DNA of 64,000 nucleotides from Labia minor (GCA_963082975.1 OY720346.1:44803296-44867295); one strand, 5' to 3'. Shown: positions 1 through 11,949, numbered from the stretch's first letter. Notes: generated from the letters alone by a model not told the origin. A program made the numbers and translations.

Positions 1-440
1 ATAGTAAGGGAGGTATTGTTTTCACACCAAATTTCACTTGTTGAGATTTTTACATATCTCCACGAATCATGCATTTTCTTAACAGAAAAAAGTATTTTTA
101 TCATGATGTCTGTCCGTCCGTCCGTATAGATGTTTACAGCTTGAACGGCTCAACCGATTTTGATGAAATTTGGTATATTTACTTAATGCATCAGTATGAT
201 GAATTGATCAACTTTTAGTGCAAATCCGGAAACCGGAAGTGGTAGTATTAGCGACCGATGATAGGAAGGGAAGGGTTATTTTCACACCAAATTTCACATG
301 AGAAGATTTTTTACATATCACCTCGAATCATGCACTTTGTATTGGTTTTAACCTCGAGAAAAATCATCTTTATTAGTTTTTTTCTTAATTTAAAATTATA
401 TGACGTCATCCAGCCATCCATGACGTCACAGTCTGGTCTT
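1..440 (-). repeat. Two partial Helentron-like (HINE/DINE-type) short elements
   Basis: Two adjacent related copies, about 1-240 and 250-440, read best on the minus strand. Both contain the phrase ttcacaccaaatttcac and a stretch matching the plus-strand element at 20098-20410. The first has a (gtcc)n microsatellite core near 110-127 and the typical tract aaccgattttgatgaaattt. The start of the first copy is the terminal region of the family, where a minus-strand CAATACCTCCCTTACTAT matches ends seen near 20390 and 24905. There is no coding capacity. The family call rests on architecture (short element, microsatellite core, structured end) and not on a database match. Confidence 0.55.
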
Positions 441-589
441 ACATATATATTATAAATAAAATAAAATTAAAAATGTTTATATTTATTATTTATGTATCCC
501 TATCTGTTTTTTATTAGATTAATAGATATATTAAAATTATTTGAAATTGTTTCTGTAGCCGGAAATTAATTTACTTCAAACCGACGGTC

Positions 590-1034
590 GGTTCGGACCT
601 GGCCACAGGTCAACTTATTTAAAGATAATTTTAATCAAGAGACGCCAAATTTTATTTTGCCTGGGGTGTTGACAACCCTAGAACCGGCCCTCAGTGTAGA
701 TAAAATTATTTGTCTCTTATAATAAAATTAAATATATAATATACGAATTAAAAGAGTTTTGTTAAATAAATTAAAGAATTAGAATTATTATTTTATCATT
801 ATAGGTTTAGGCACAGAGAATTTTAACAATTTTAAGAATATGATAAAACTATTCTGAACAGCCATGGGCTAATTTAATTTTTTTATTGCCATTATTATTA
901 TTTTCGGATAGAGCCAGAGTATCACACAGAAAGAGAAATTATTAATTATTGAATTTTCCTAGGCCGAAACTCGAGGCTTCAGTGTGGGAGACCGTCGAGC
1001 TAACCACTAAACCAATTAAGAGTCGCTATTATTA
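590..1034. repeat. Decayed repeat fragments, including a tRNA-like SINE head (minus)
   Basis: No gene is visible. About 640-700 has a GC-rich end (gaaccggccctca) resembling a worn hAT-type terminus. Minus strand 960-1018 resembles a tRNA-derived SINE head: an A-box-like TTTAGTGGTTAGCTCG is followed about 30 nt later by a B-box-like GAGTTTCGGCC. It abuts the (ATT)n run at 1025-1040 into which the neighbouring LINE is inserted. Confidence 0.4.
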
Positions 1035-4000
1035 TTATTATCCGACTTTAGCTCACTTTCTCAGCAAATTGCTGGAAAACTTTCACCCATCCCTTTAGAT
1101 GTTATATGGGATTGGGCTCGGACGGTGTGGAGAGGGAATTCACCCTAACCCACACGGATAACCTGTCTCTCAGCTCATCATTAGGAATTTCCGCACTATG
1201 TAGCAAGTTTGAAGAATAACAGACTTGTTAATCAGTGGTATATGGTCTTCTGAAATTCCCAATATTTTTAAATTTTTCTTCAAATTGTAACTGGAGACAC
1301 CCTCCACCGAGATAACCACCGGGATAATTTTCACCTCTCCAATCTTCCAAATGCGCCTGATCTCCATCGCGAGGTTCTGATATTTACTTATCTTTTCCTT
1401 TTCGGTTTTTCGGATGTTGTGACTAAGAGGGACCGCAATGTCAATCAGATAAGCCCACTTTTCTTTTTTATTTATTAGTAAAATGTCGGGCCTATTATGG
1501 TCGCAGGTTTTGTCGGTCAATATCGGGCGGTCCCAGTATAACACCCATGTGTTATTCTCCAGGACGGGATCAGGGACATACCTGTAGTAGGGGGTGGGGC
1601 TAGGAATCAGATGGTGTTGAAGAGACAGCTCCTGGTGGATAATCTTCGCTACCTGATTATGTCTGAGCGTGTAATCTGTCTCAGCCAGTGCAGCACATCC
1701 CCCAGTAATGTGTTCAATCGTTTCTCCCGGCAACCCACACTTCCGGCATCTATCGACGACTTTCATTTTTAGAATGTTTTTCTCATAATTTTTGGTTCTT
1801 ATGACCTTGTCTTGGATAGCCGTGATAAAGCCTTCAGTAGCGGGATATAGCTGACCCTTCTTGAAGATGGTGAAGGACGCCGACCGATCAATGAACTCGT
1901 CATCGAGAATGGATGGGTATCGGCCATGTAAAGCTTTGACCTTCCAAGATGTTATGCATTCTGAAGTAGAAGGTGGTTCTTCGAATTTACTATTAGGATC
2001 TTTCAGTTTAAGCGGAGAGTAGAGGTCATTCTCCACAATTCTAATTATCTTGGCATTTGCATGGCATTGAAAATACGAGCGCATCCGCCCAATCTGACTC
2101 GAACAGAGGCTAGCAATGTTGGTAAGGCCACGCCCCCCTTCAGAACGAGGCAGGTAGAGTCTCTCCACAGAAGATTTTGGATGATGGCAATTAAATTTAT
2201 TTAGGAGCCTTCTTGTCAGACGGTCCAGGCCCTCAAGATCAGTTTTGGTCCATTTTACAACTCCGAAAGAGTATGTAAGTATAGGGATTGCCCAGGTGTT
2301 GATGGCTTTGATAAGGTTCTTAGAGTTAAGCTTAGAATTTAGTAGCTTGCCCACCCTATACTTATACTTTTCGGTCAGTGATTTTTTGACAGCGCCATGG
2401 CAGATACCTTTATCTTGACCAAATCCTAAGTATTTGTAGAGTTCCCCCGATGGAAGTGGGGCAATGTTGTGGATGTTTTCTTCTTCAAGGCCTATCATCT
2501 TTCCTCTAGACACGTGGACAGTGGCGCATTTTTCAAGCCCAAATTCCATCCTGATATCATTGCTAAATTGCTTTGTGATGTTGATCAGTGATTGTAATCC
2601 GGGCTTGGTTTCAGAAAAGATTTTGAGGTCGTCCATGTACAGGAGGTGGTTGAAACGGATGTTGTCGCTTTTTGAAAATCTAAATCCAGTAGCCGATTTA
2701 TTTAACAGTGCGGACAGAGGGTTGAGTGCCAGGCAAAACCACAGGGGACTAAGTGAGTCGCCCTGGAAGATCCCTCTGTCAATTTTTATGTTGGCGATGT
2801 TTTTGCCATTCATAGTAATAGTTGTGCTCCAGGATTTCATCAGAACCGATAGGAAGGTGATCAATTTAGGATGGACTTTGTAAATTTCCAAACTTTTAAT
2901 GAGCCAGTTGTGAGGGACGGAGTCAAAAGCCTTCGAATAATCAATATAACAGGAATGGATGTTGCGTTTCCTTTTCAAAGCATGCTCTGTGATTACTTCA
3001 TCAATGACTAGTTGCTCTTTACAGCCCAGAGATTTCCTTATACAGCCTTTTTGTTCGGGCGCTAAGATGTTATTTAGCTCACAATGATTATATATTTTAT
3101 CATTAATGATTGAAGTGAGCAATTTGTAAATAACTGAGAGACAGGTTATCGGTCTGAAACTGTTTGGCTCCTGAGCATCTTCTTTCTTGGGTATAAGAAA
3201 CGTAGTGCCACGAGATAGAAAGAGTGGTAAAATAGTTGGTTCCTCAATGAGGCCAAGAAATAACGTTGCTAGATGTTCATGCATTACAGTAAATTTCTTA
3301 AGCCAAAAATTTTGCAGACCATCAGGACCCGCAGCCTTCCAGCTATTCGCTCTTCTGAGGGCCAGTTTAACATCTTCCGTAGCAATAACCATCGGCTCCA
3401 TAGCAGGCACGTCCCTAATCCCATCCATAACCTGTTCCATCCAAGGAGCATCCAACTCGGCCTGTGTGTTATCAGACCAGATTGTCCTCCAAAAATCTTC
3501 AACCTTTTTAACATCAGGCATTTTAGTATGGGGTTCTTTGTGGTCCAACGCTCTGTAGAAACCTTTTTCATTCATATGGAAGACTCGATTTTGTTCCTTT
3601 CGAAGATTACTTTCATTGTATCTTTTCAGCCTTGCTCCGTGGACTTTGGCCTTTTGCCTCATCTCATCACGGTAAATGGTCAGTTGTTTTTCCAGATCTT
3701 TAGATTCCCACGCAATATTAATATTTCTTAAGATGTTGGATATTTTGAAATGGATTCTTTTTGAGCGGGTCCCTTTAAGATATTCAGATACGATGTCTGC
3801 TTTCGAACGAAAGAGGTCTATCTTTCTCAATAAACGAATCTTCCAAGGAGGATCTTTCTGGATTTTCTTTTGAAGTCGAGATTTTAAGGGCTGTTGTTCG
3901 TTCGCTTCCAGTACCGTTAAGGCTGCAGAGTATAGATAGAGATGTAAGTCTTCTAATGTACGCCATTCTGATTTAAATTTATGTAATGCTTGGTTGGTCA

Positions 4001-4800
4001 TTTGTACAAGTTGGTTGGTCGAGCTTTTGAACACTAATTTTGGGAGTCTTGGTCTCGTCAGCGGGTCAGTGTCTCTATAAAATTCGACAGTGGTCTGTAG
4101 TCCGTTCAAGATGGAAGTCTCATCCTCTGAGGGGAAAACCAAGGAGTCCTCATTGGTGGTTACATCAATAACAGGAGCGTCGTGTTCTATGGTTCTCACT
4201 GGGGTCCCAGGGCTGTCGTTATTTTTGAGATTGTCCCGAATTTCATTGCGGATCCGCTGCAGTCTAGGCGGCGATAGATATCCTTTCTTTAGTATTAGAT
4301 TTTTCCTGTCTGCTAGATTTTGTTCAGACAGGTTAAGATCAGGATGTCGTTTAGTGAATTCTCGGTGGAGTTTTTGTCTCCATCCAGGCAACGGATCTTC
4401 TTGGCCTCTATTCACATAGAAAAAAGCGGACATGACTGACATGTTCATTTGCTTTGTCCATTTTCTACGTGTAGGGCGATTCTGTCCACTGGCAGTACTC
4501 AGGGACCCTGAGTACGAGCCAGATGGATCTGTTGGCTCTTGATCTAAGCGCCCATCATCCGTCGGGTGGTTTGAGGGAGCTGTAGCTTCTTCAGTGGCAG
4601 GGACCCGCTCTCTCAGTACCCTGTCACCGGTGGTTCGCAGGCTGCCATATCCAGCACCGGCTCCAGATATGCCCTGGCGACCCCCAGGCAGCGGCCGTTT
4701 TCCGAGGCTTTGCTCTTTTTTCTCCATTTTCATGGGTGTTGGTGGCTCCGGTAGGGGAAGGGGCGCCACGCCCTATCAGCCCTAGAAGCTGCCGTACCCC
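1035..4800 (-). mobile_element. R4/Dong-type non-LTR retrotransposon, apparently full length
   Basis: One long open reading frame fills the element and (TAA)n runs bound both sides (1025-1040 and 4801-4832). Dong elements of the R4 clade are known to insert into TAA repeats, which fits. After the stop codon at 1170 there is a 3' UTR of about 125 bp running into the TAA repeat, with no poly(A) tail, as expected for this clade. The 5' leader is only about 30-60 bp, so slight 5' truncation is possible. A truncated relative lies immediately upstream at 4833-4975. Confidence 0.8.
1170..4733 (-). CDS. R4/Dong-type reverse transcriptase with restriction-like endonuclease
   Basis: A single uninterrupted frame of about 1187 residues from the ATG at 4733; an upstream GTG at 4769 stays in frame, and a TAG lies just before that. 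The N-terminal 110 residues are Pro/Gly-rich, followed by a Myb-like basic region (RRKWTKQMNMSVMSAF). The central reverse transcriptase shows motif A (YIDYSKAFDSVPH), motif B (RGIFQGDSLSPLWF) and the catalytic LLYMDD box. The C-terminus has the CxxC-x7-H-x4-C finger (CRKCGLPGETIEHITGGC), then PDILLIN and LIDIAVPL, the PD..D core of the restriction-like endonuclease typical of R2/R4 LINEs. The protein nicks target DNA and primes reverse transcription there. No stop or frameshift is seen, so this copy may be young. R2 and other RLE clades are alternatives; the TAA target favours R4. Confidence 0.85.
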   Translation of the reverse strand: MKMEKKEQSLGKRPLPGGRQGISGAGAGYGSLRTTGDRVLRERVPATEEATAPSNHPTDDGRLDQEPTDPSGSYSGSLSTASGQNRPTRRKWTKQMNMSVMSAFFYVNRGQEDPLPGWRQKLHREFTKRHPDLNLSEQNLADRKNLILKKGYLSPPRLQRIRNEIRDNLKNNDSPGTPVRTIEHDAPVIDVTTNEDSLVFPSEDETSILNGLQTTVEFYRDTDPLTRPRLPKLVFKSSTNQLVQMTNQALHKFKSEWRTLEDLHLYLYSAALTVLEANEQQPLKSRLQKKIQKDPPWKIRLLRKIDLFRSKADIVSEYLKGTRSKRIHFKISNILRNINIAWESKDLEKQLTIYRDEMRQKAKVHGARLKRYNESNLRKEQNRVFHMNEKGFYRALDHKEPHTKMPDVKKVEDFWRTIWSDNTQAELDAPWMEQVMDGIRDVPAMEPMVIATEDVKLALRRANSWKAAGPDGLQNFWLKKFTVMHEHLATLFLGLIEEPTILPLFLSRGTTFLIPKKEDAQEPNSFRPITCLSVIYKLLTSIINDKIYNHCELNNILAPEQKGCIRKSLGCKEQLVIDEVITEHALKRKRNIHSCYIDYSKAFDSVPHNWLIKSLEIYKVHPKLITFLSVLMKSWSTTITMNGKNIANIKIDRGIFQGDSLSPLWFCLALNPLSALLNKSATGFRFSKSDNIRFNHLLYMDDLKIFSETKPGLQSLINITKQFSNDIRMEFGLEKCATVHVSRGKMIGLEEENIHNIAPLPSGELYKYLGFGQDKGICHGAVKKSLTEKYKYRVGKLLNSKLNSKNLIKAINTWAIPILTYSFGVVKWTKTDLEGLDRLTRRLLNKFNCHHPKSSVERLYLPRSEGGRGLTNIASLCSSQIGRMRSYFQCHANAKIIRIVENDLYSPLKLKDPNSKFEEPPSTSECITSWKVKALHGRYPSILDDEFIDRSASFTIFKKGQLYPATEGFITAIQDKVIRTKNYEKNILKMKVVDRCRKCGLPGETIEHITGGCAALAETDYTLRHNQVAKIIHQELSLQHHLIPSPTPYYRYVPDPVLENNTWVLYWDRPILTDKTCDHNRPDILLINKKEKWAYLIDIAVPLSHNIRKTEKEKISKYQNLAMEIRRIWKIGEVKIIPVVISVEGVSSYNLKKNLKILGISEDHIPLINKSVILQTCYIVRKFLMMS

Positions 4801-4832
<32 letters not shown>

Positions 4833-4975
4833 CATTGTACTTTCTCAGCATTTGTTTTTTTTTTTTGCTGGAAACTATTCACCTACCCCATAGATGTTAG
4901 GGGCTTACGCTATGTCTAAATGGGAAAGGAATTCACCCTGGCCCACTTTACTCTTCAGATTTCAATCTTTTCCAT
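4833..4975 (-). mobile_element. 5'-truncated R4/Dong-like 3' end
   Basis: About 140 bp resembling the 3' UTR of the element at 1035-4800. Shared blocks on the plus strand are ctttctcagca, gctggaaa, ttcacc, tagatgtta and ggaattcaccct, in the same order as at 1050-1145. It is flanked by (ATT)n at 4801-4832 and 4975-5001. Sequence identity is moderate, so it is an older insertion or a different subfamily. Confidence 0.65.
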
Positions 4976-5001
4976 ATTATTATTATTAATATTATTATTA
5001 T

Positions 5002-6407
5002 ATGACAATATTTATATATATTTGTTAAGTCATTACTGAGACTAGAATCAGAATATGGGTTTTTTTAAAAAAAATATATTTTTTGCTTAAAGATAAAATT
5101 TTAAACTAATTAAAAAAATCCATGTATTTATTTATTAAAGAATTTCAAAGAAAATGTATTACAAATATATATAATATAAATATTCTCATATAATAATAAT
5201 TATTATTATTACTATTATTTTTTTTTTGGGGTGGGGGGGAAATCTTTAAACCCTTATTATAATAATAGTAATAATGATAATAATAATTCAGATCAGATGG
5301 AATGAGGAGCAGAGGACGCTCCAATCAAAGATAGTTTGACGACCTGGAATGAACAGACCTTATGTCTATAAGAAATAGGAAGAAGAATATATTATTAATA
5401 ATAATAATGCTAATAAAAGAATTAAATTAGCCTGAGACTGATCAGAATAGCTTTTTCATAATTTTAAAATGGTTAAACGTCTCTGTAAGTAATAAAATAG
5501 ACAGAATGCAGACATCAATTAATTATTTACATTATTAAAATAAAATATATACCAATTATTCATGGATATTAAAAAGAATTATGTTGTTTCGAAGAGGAAA
5601 TTGTTTATATATATATATATATATATAATAATGATAAGGATATATTACATTATATTAATTATGTGCACTAAATCGGAATAAAAAGAAAAACTACACATCT
5701 CCTGTAAATAAAAACATTAAAATAATTTAGTATCAGTAATCAATACTTGAATAATAATAAAAGCTACCGAAATATTTATAAATAATTATATATATTGTAA
5801 TTTATATTATTATAATTATATTATTTTATTATTATTATTATTATTATTATATTAAAAATATTAAAATAGTTGTTGAAATTAATATATTATAAGAATTTGA
5901 TGAAGGAATAAAAATTTTAATGATAAATATACATTAATTAGAATGAAATTTTTAATTTTGTTCGCCATTTTGGAGGCGTTGCTTTTGAATTTCCGAGACC
6001 GGCCTCTTGCGAAACCACGCCCCCCCCCCCCCAACAACACAACAACTACCACCACCGTCAACGGTCTCTATTTATTCTTAATTGTGACATTTGTTAAACA
6101 AAATTTTGTTTTTTATTTTATTGCCATGAAGTCATTAATTCATTTAATTCATTTCCGTTTATTCATTCAAATTAAATTATAATAAATTAATTATTGTCAT
6201 ATATAATGTTTCTTTGCTTTGAATAACATAAATGCTTATTCTTATTTATTCGTTAAATTTATTTTATTATTAGTAAGTGAAAAGGTTAACAGTCTATGTA
6301 TTTTAATCAACTCTGCATTTATATGGAAATTAATTTGTGTTTTTTTTTTTTTTGAAAAAATATTCTTTAGGGCTAAAATAATAATTTTAAGTTATAAATT
6401 TTTATGT

Positions 6408-6450
<43 letters not shown>

Positions 6451-6511
6451 TCCTGGTATTATATGTTGCCGGTAGCATAAAACTTTTCATTTACTTCATA
6501 TTAAAAAATTA
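5002..6511. other. AT-rich intergenic DNA with microsatellites
   Basis: No gene is visible. It contains (ATT)n/(TAA)n stretches (5195-5220, 5260-5290, 5825-5850), (TA)n at about 5607-5628 and 6412-6446, and a poly-C run near 6020. The block at about 5290-5375 is more GC-rich and lies between two TAA repeats. It could be another worn LINE 3' end, but this was not shown. Confidence 0.5.
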
Positions 6512-7165
6512 GCTGGAGTGTCTCCACTCGACTATCTCGCAATTTGAATTGGATTAAATAACATAATATATTATTTTTAAATTAAATTTAATTAATTATA
6601 AATTATAAATAATAAATATTAAACCAGCGCATGTTTGGCTTTTTGTTGATGGCACCATGGCACGTGTTGGCGCGTGAGATATGCAGTGTTAAAAAATTAA
6701 TTCTGGTACTTTCAGCAATTCAATCAAGCTGAAATTCTATATATAGCAGTTTTATACAATTATTAATCATGTGAAAAATTATCAAACATATATTTTTATT
6801 TTTACGGTCACTTTAGAGGAAAAAAAATCAAAACGTTGTAGGTAATGACCCTCTTCCGGTTGACCTACATTTCTCAAAAGTTGATAGAAAACTATGAATT
6901 TTGAATAATGTCCATGTACCAAATTTCATCATTCTAGCTCAAACCGTTTTTGCGTAATCTTGCCTACATACATACACACACACACACATACACACACACA
7001 CACATACACACACACATACACACACACATACACACACACACACAGACATTTTTCTCAACCTTAGTGAAAATGATTCAGGAACCTTCAAAACGTATAAAAA
7101 CATCAAAATCTCAACATCGAAAATTTTCGTGATCGCAATACTATCTCTGGCGAGATAGTAAAAAA
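6512..7165 (+). mobile_element. Helentron-like non-autonomous element with (CA)n core
   Basis: The 5' end has a small hairpin (GGAGTGTCTCCACTC) followed by GACTATCTCGC at 6530-6540. The 3' end carries the exact reverse complement GCGAGATAGT at 7150-7159, part of a perfect 9-bp stem TACTATCTC / GAGATAGTA around the loop TGGC, followed by an A-run. A (CA)n-type microsatellite occupies 6968-7044. Subterminal inverted repeats, a microsatellite core and a 3' hairpin are the known architecture of Helentron-associated (HINE/DINE-1) elements. A divergent copy lies at about 17695-19470. Confidence 0.6.
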
Positions 7166-8327
7166 AAATAATAATAAAAAAGACAAAAATCAAAGTTACA
7201 CAAATTAATGAACGTAAAAAAAAAAAAAATTTGGCGCCCGGAAAGTCGCCAGGTTTGCTCGTGTGTTAGAAAAAATCTTTTATACTTTTGATTCAGACAA
7301 AATGTTAATAGAAGAAACCCACTTAAATATAAATGAAATTTTTTCTTTAACATGGAATTATCAAATAATTCGATACACATATTCATACATAAACTCAACC
7401 ACTATTAACATTCGTTCATTAATATAAATAAATTAGATGAAATAATTTAAAATCTTACTTCCGCAATCACAGTTTCCTTCTCCCTATTTGGAACAACTCA
7501 AATCTAAAATGGCTATCCTTTGGCAATTCAGGCCACACTTATTGATCATTAAAATACGAGTAAGCACACACTTACTTACATCAACTGAGAAATTAATTAA
7601 AAGCTCATTTTAGGAGCCCCCCACTCCCCCCAATTGACAGCAACCTAATGGTTAATAATGAAAAATCTATAAAAATGCAAATATCTGTTTTAAAATATTA
7701 TTTTTATTAATTATTATTATTTAGTGAGATCCATTAAATTCAATTTTATCTAAGGATTTAATTTAATTTTAGAATTAATGAAACAACTTAATATTGAAAA
7801 AATATGGTCTCGTTTTGGAATATTACTATTCATCTAAAAGATTAATATTTATTAATATTTTAATTTAATTAGGATCTTATAAAATTAATTTAAATTCAAG
7901 TTTAGATGCAAATAGTCTTACGAAAAAAAAAACAAAATTAAAAATTATAATATTAATTTATATCAGATTCAGTAATTATAAATAATCAGAAAGAAGAACT
8001 AGGTAAGTATATATTAATAATAAATAATTAAATAATTATACGAATTTTGAAAAATCGAAATGGGTATATTTTAAACCATCCGCATCCATTTTCCTATACA
8101 ATTCCTTCACATTAGTTTCACTACCCTGCGTTTGACACTTACCCCCCCCCACCCCATCAGTAAACAGGGGTGTCACCAAACAAAGAACCTTTTTTTTATA
8201 TCAGAAATATATATAATATACAAACTAAAACATATTTCGTTGTTTGTTATTTGTTCAATATTCACTGATAATAATTAATCAGAATAATTATATGAAATTG
8301 AATTAATTTGATTTTCTAGAGGTGAAA
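7166..8327. other. AT-rich DNA with one dispersed repeat
   Basis: No gene is visible. About 7440-7640 is a divergent relative of 9720-9905; shared blocks include taaaatgg, tatcctttggc versus tgtccttggc, and cattttag followed by gcc. A poly-C tract followed by ggggtgtcacc near 8142-8175 may be a worn DNA-transposon end. Confidence 0.4.
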
Positions 8328-8485
8328 ATAAATTAATATATTCATTCACCATTTTTTTCATTAAGTTATGAATTTATTATTAAAGGAATGAAAGTTTTTT
8401 TTTTTGGTTTCGATAAACTTCGCCTGGACCTTTCCTAGGGTCAGAGGTTCAACGTTATAGGTCAGGACCTGAATGGGACAATTTC
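8328..8485. repeat. Dispersed repeat, copy 1 (pairs with 12474-12630)
   Basis: About 155 bp nearly identical to 12474-12630, with landmarks attaagttatgaatttatta, cgcctggacctttcctagg and gttataggtcaggacctga. AGAGGTTCAACG is loosely B-box-like, so a SINE origin is possible but unproven. Confidence 0.65.
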
Positions 8486-10240
8486 ATATTTATATAATTA
8501 TTTTAAAACAAAACAAAAACAAAATATAAATATATATATATATCAATTGAATAAGTTTTTTAATTAAATATTTTTTTTTTAATATTTAGTTTACATTAGT
8601 TTTTTTAATGTCTGATAAATCAATTTATTTGTATTATAAAAGAATTTGATGCCAATTTAGGTCATCAACGTGATGTTATCATTTGTGCTGGAACCAAGGT
8701 AGCAAAGATAACACTTAGAAATATATTATAGATTCTTGGCCTAATTATCAAATAATCTACTAAATACTCTTGTAAAAGATTAAGTAGATTGAAAGAATAT
8801 ACTTAGATATATTATACCATATATTATAAATATTATTATTTTTGATTTATTATTAATTTGCTATTTATAAATAAGAAGGCTATCTAAAAATGGTCAAGTT
8901 GGCATTATAATGAAAAAATTAAATTATTGAAAATATATATTGATAATACCAGGGCACTAATCAAATTCAAGAAATTGATCTCAAAATATTTTCTATAAAG
9001 AAATCATCTTATATAAAAAAATGAAAATAAAAATATTTAATTGATACAAATTCTATTTTTTTTTTGTTTTTGTATTTTTTAAGGTTTAAGTTAAGGTTTT
9101 ATCGATTTACCGCTTAAAGAAAATTTGTTATCATATTATATTAATTATTATATATACATTTATTATTGCAATAGGTATATTGTTTTCACTATACTAGAAA
9201 CAGAAGTAATAAATATTAAATTTAAAGAGATATTTCAAAAATAAAAATATACTTGAAAACGACCCAATTGAGGCAACTGATTTCCTAGTTTGGGCCGGCA
9301 GTTCTCTCCCATTCCAAGAACCAAATGAGAACTGGAGGGCTAACCTTGTCGTTACAATATGAATTTCTAATACATAGACTTTTATTAATTTATTATTTAA
9401 TTAATTTGTGAGTTAATTACCATTAATTGAATTGTGAATTACTTAATTATTCATTTAATTATTACCCTTTATACGTTATTAAATTAAATTTATAACTAAC
9501 TTTATTCAATCAGTTAATATTATTCAATTGTTTCTTTTTAATTTGTTTCCTATGAAACTCGGTAGTTGTGACAAGGCGCGCATATACAGCGGATCTTTTA
9601 AGCCTAACACGGCATCCCTTATTAAGAATCACCCTCAGTTTATGTCGAGTAAATTTATATTGTGAATATGATAAAATAGGGACAATTGATTGACCTTTAC
9701 AATATTGCCCACATAAATTAAATTACTATTAGCATCTTGTTGTGAAAGATTCTTTCTGTCTACTTGAAACTACTCAAAACTAAAATGGATGTCCTTGGCC
9801 AATAGGGGATACATTTATTGAACATAAGGATACCCGTAATATCTACATCTACATAAATATTAAGCTAGTCCATTTTAGCAGCCGACCAATCGAAAGAAAT
9901 CTTATCCTATAGGTATATTTAAAATAATTAAATATTCGAATAAGAAAATTTTAAATTAATTAGATAGAAATATTTAAATAACAAATATTTTTAATATAAA
10001 TAGACAAATTCAATAATAATGAATGAATAATAATGAATAAGTAGAAAATATTTTAATTACAATACATTGATCATATTTTTTATCTAATTATTTAATAGAA
10101 AATTTTAAAAATATCAATATTAATTATATATAGTTTATAAAAACAAACAAATTTAATCAATAATAAATAAATATAAATATAAATAAATTTTGATTGGATC
10201 GGGCTGAATGGCTAAATGGGAACGGACTAACCATTCCGTA
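8486..10240. other. AT-rich intergenic DNA
   Basis: No coding region is recognisable. About 9720-9905 is the second copy of the repeat at 7440-7640. A more GC-rich block at 9260-9360 and another at 9555-9650 stand out from the AT background without a recognisable family. The (TA)n/(A)n content is high throughout. Confidence 0.4.
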
Positions 10241-10248
10241 AATATATG

Positions 10249-10541
10249 CAGTGGCGTACCGTGAGGTTCTTGCGCCTGGGGGCAACTGAGAAATTAGCGC
10301 CCCCTTTCTTATATATATATATATAATTTTTTTTTTAAAGAATATTAATGACGAATAACGAAACAGGTTTATATGGTTTTAATAAGCGTATAAATAATAT
10401 TTATTGACTTACATAAAATACAGTTTAACTTTAAATATTAATTCTTCTTTTGTTCCAAATTGGCTTCCCTAATTTTGCGCCCCCCTAAATTTGGCGCCCG
10501 GGGACATATGTCCCCCCCTGCCCCCCCTAGTTACGCCACTG
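10249..10541. mobile_element. hAT-type MITE, TIR CAGTGGCGTA, 8-bp TSD
   Basis: Terminal inverted repeats CAGTGGCGTACC and the end GTTACGCCACTG flank 293 bp without a transposase frame. The 8-bp AATATATG is repeated exactly at 10241-10248 and 10542-10549, as hAT transposases produce. GC-rich ends (gcgcccc) contrast with the AT-rich host DNA. The sequence just upstream (10200-10240) is weakly tRNA-like. Confidence 0.85.
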
Positions 10542-10859
10542 AATATATGTATATTTAGTTTTTTTGTATTTATATTATAATAATTATTTTTTTAAAAATA
10601 ATATTTTTGTTTAATATAAAAGTTTTTCACAAAGTATGTATATATATAATTCTATACTAATATATTTTTCAGAAAATTTACTTCATTTACTCATTTATAT
10701 AAATATTAATAGTTTAAATATTAAAAGTTTTAGAATTTTGTTTTTTGTAAAATTTAAATATTTTCAATTATTATAAGTAAAAATAATCTACTAAGAAACA
10801 ATATATTGATAACCTTTTTTAATTTGATTATTATATCTTTAAATAGATTTTATAATTAC

Positions 10860-11440
10860 TAAAATATAACTATTTTTTTCTGTGCTGCCATCTTCATGTC
10901 ATATATTTAGTTGTTTCTTTTTTTTTTGGCTCTCTTTAGAATTTAACTATTAATTGCTAATTTTATTTTTAGTAAAAACATAATCAAAATTTATTTAAAG
11001 TTATTCTATTTATCTAAGAAAAAATAGATTTTTAAATTAATGTTTTTGTTCTTTTGTTATAAATTATAGTAAATATTCATTAGTAATATAGTAATATGTA
11101 TAATCAATTGATTAAGTATGTGCTGCCATCTTCAGTTATATATTTAGAATTATTTTATTCCTTTCTACTTTTTGGAATTGAATAGTATTTTAAATATTAA
11201 TTTTATTAATTTTACAAATCTAATCAAAATTTATATAAATTTAATATATTTATGAGCTAAGATGGATTTTTAAGTAAAAGTTTTTTTTTGTTATAAATTA
11301 TAATAAAAATAATAGTAATATGTTTAATCAATTGATTATGTATGTGCTGCCATCTTCAAACAGTAAACGTAATATTTAGTCCCATTAAAATTTGAATTGA
11401 CATTTTAAATTTCCTTTATCACAGGCCATCCGTTATCATA
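10860..11440. repeat. Degenerate tandem repeat, unit about 230 bp, 2.5 copies
   Basis: The landmark tgtgctgccatcttca recurs at about 10881, 11118 and 11341 (spacings of about 236 and 223). Each is followed by atatttag and then related AT-rich sequence (taatcaaaatttat, aagtttttgtt). The copies are clearly diverged. Confidence 0.7.
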
Positions 11441-11498
11441 CACTAAATACACTAAATATTAATTTTTGAAAGTTTTTAGCGTCATCTGACGCTGCCCA

Positions 11499-11673
11499 CA
11501 GGGCCGCCCTAACCACAGGGCTAATTGGGCTATAGCCCTAGGGCGCAAGCCTTCTGGGGGCGGCATTTTTTATTGGTTTATATATTTTTACTAACCATTC
11601 TGTGTAATTTCTTATGAAAAGGGGCGCAAAATTTTAGGAGCCCACGGGCGCCGAAAATCTTAGGACGGCCCTG
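11499..11673. mobile_element. hAT-type MITE, TIR CAGGGCCGCCCTAA, 8-bp TSD
   Basis: The ends CAGGGCCGCCCTAA and TTAGGACGGCCCTG form near-perfect inverted repeats. The 8-bp GCTGCCCA flanks both sides (11491-11498 and 11674-11681). The element is 175 bp and non-coding. Confidence 0.85.
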
Positions 11674-11949
11674 GCTGCCCAGGAGTACTAATTAAAAAAA
11701 ATGGCGAGCTTGGCAAGGTTTTTAAATTTATTTTTATTTAGAAGGAATATTGGAAATTAAAAAAAATTGTAGAATTTTCAGTTATTAAATAAATATTTAT
11801 TTGGAGATAAAACTGACATTTCATCAATCAATTATGTTTTTTTTCAGAGTATTGATGAAATGTTTGTTTTATATTACCAAAATATATAATTTTTCATTTA
11901 ACTAAAAATTCCACAATTTTTTTAGGTAACTTACACATCTAAATGAAAC

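Noticed and set aside
2464-4419. Several plus-strand frames of 100-150 codons opposite the R4/Dong-type ORF
   Set aside because: They are antisense shadows of the long, well-conserved reverse transcriptase frame.
6950-7193. Frames encoding poly(HT) or poly(VC)
   Set aside because: They are translations of the (CA)n microsatellite.
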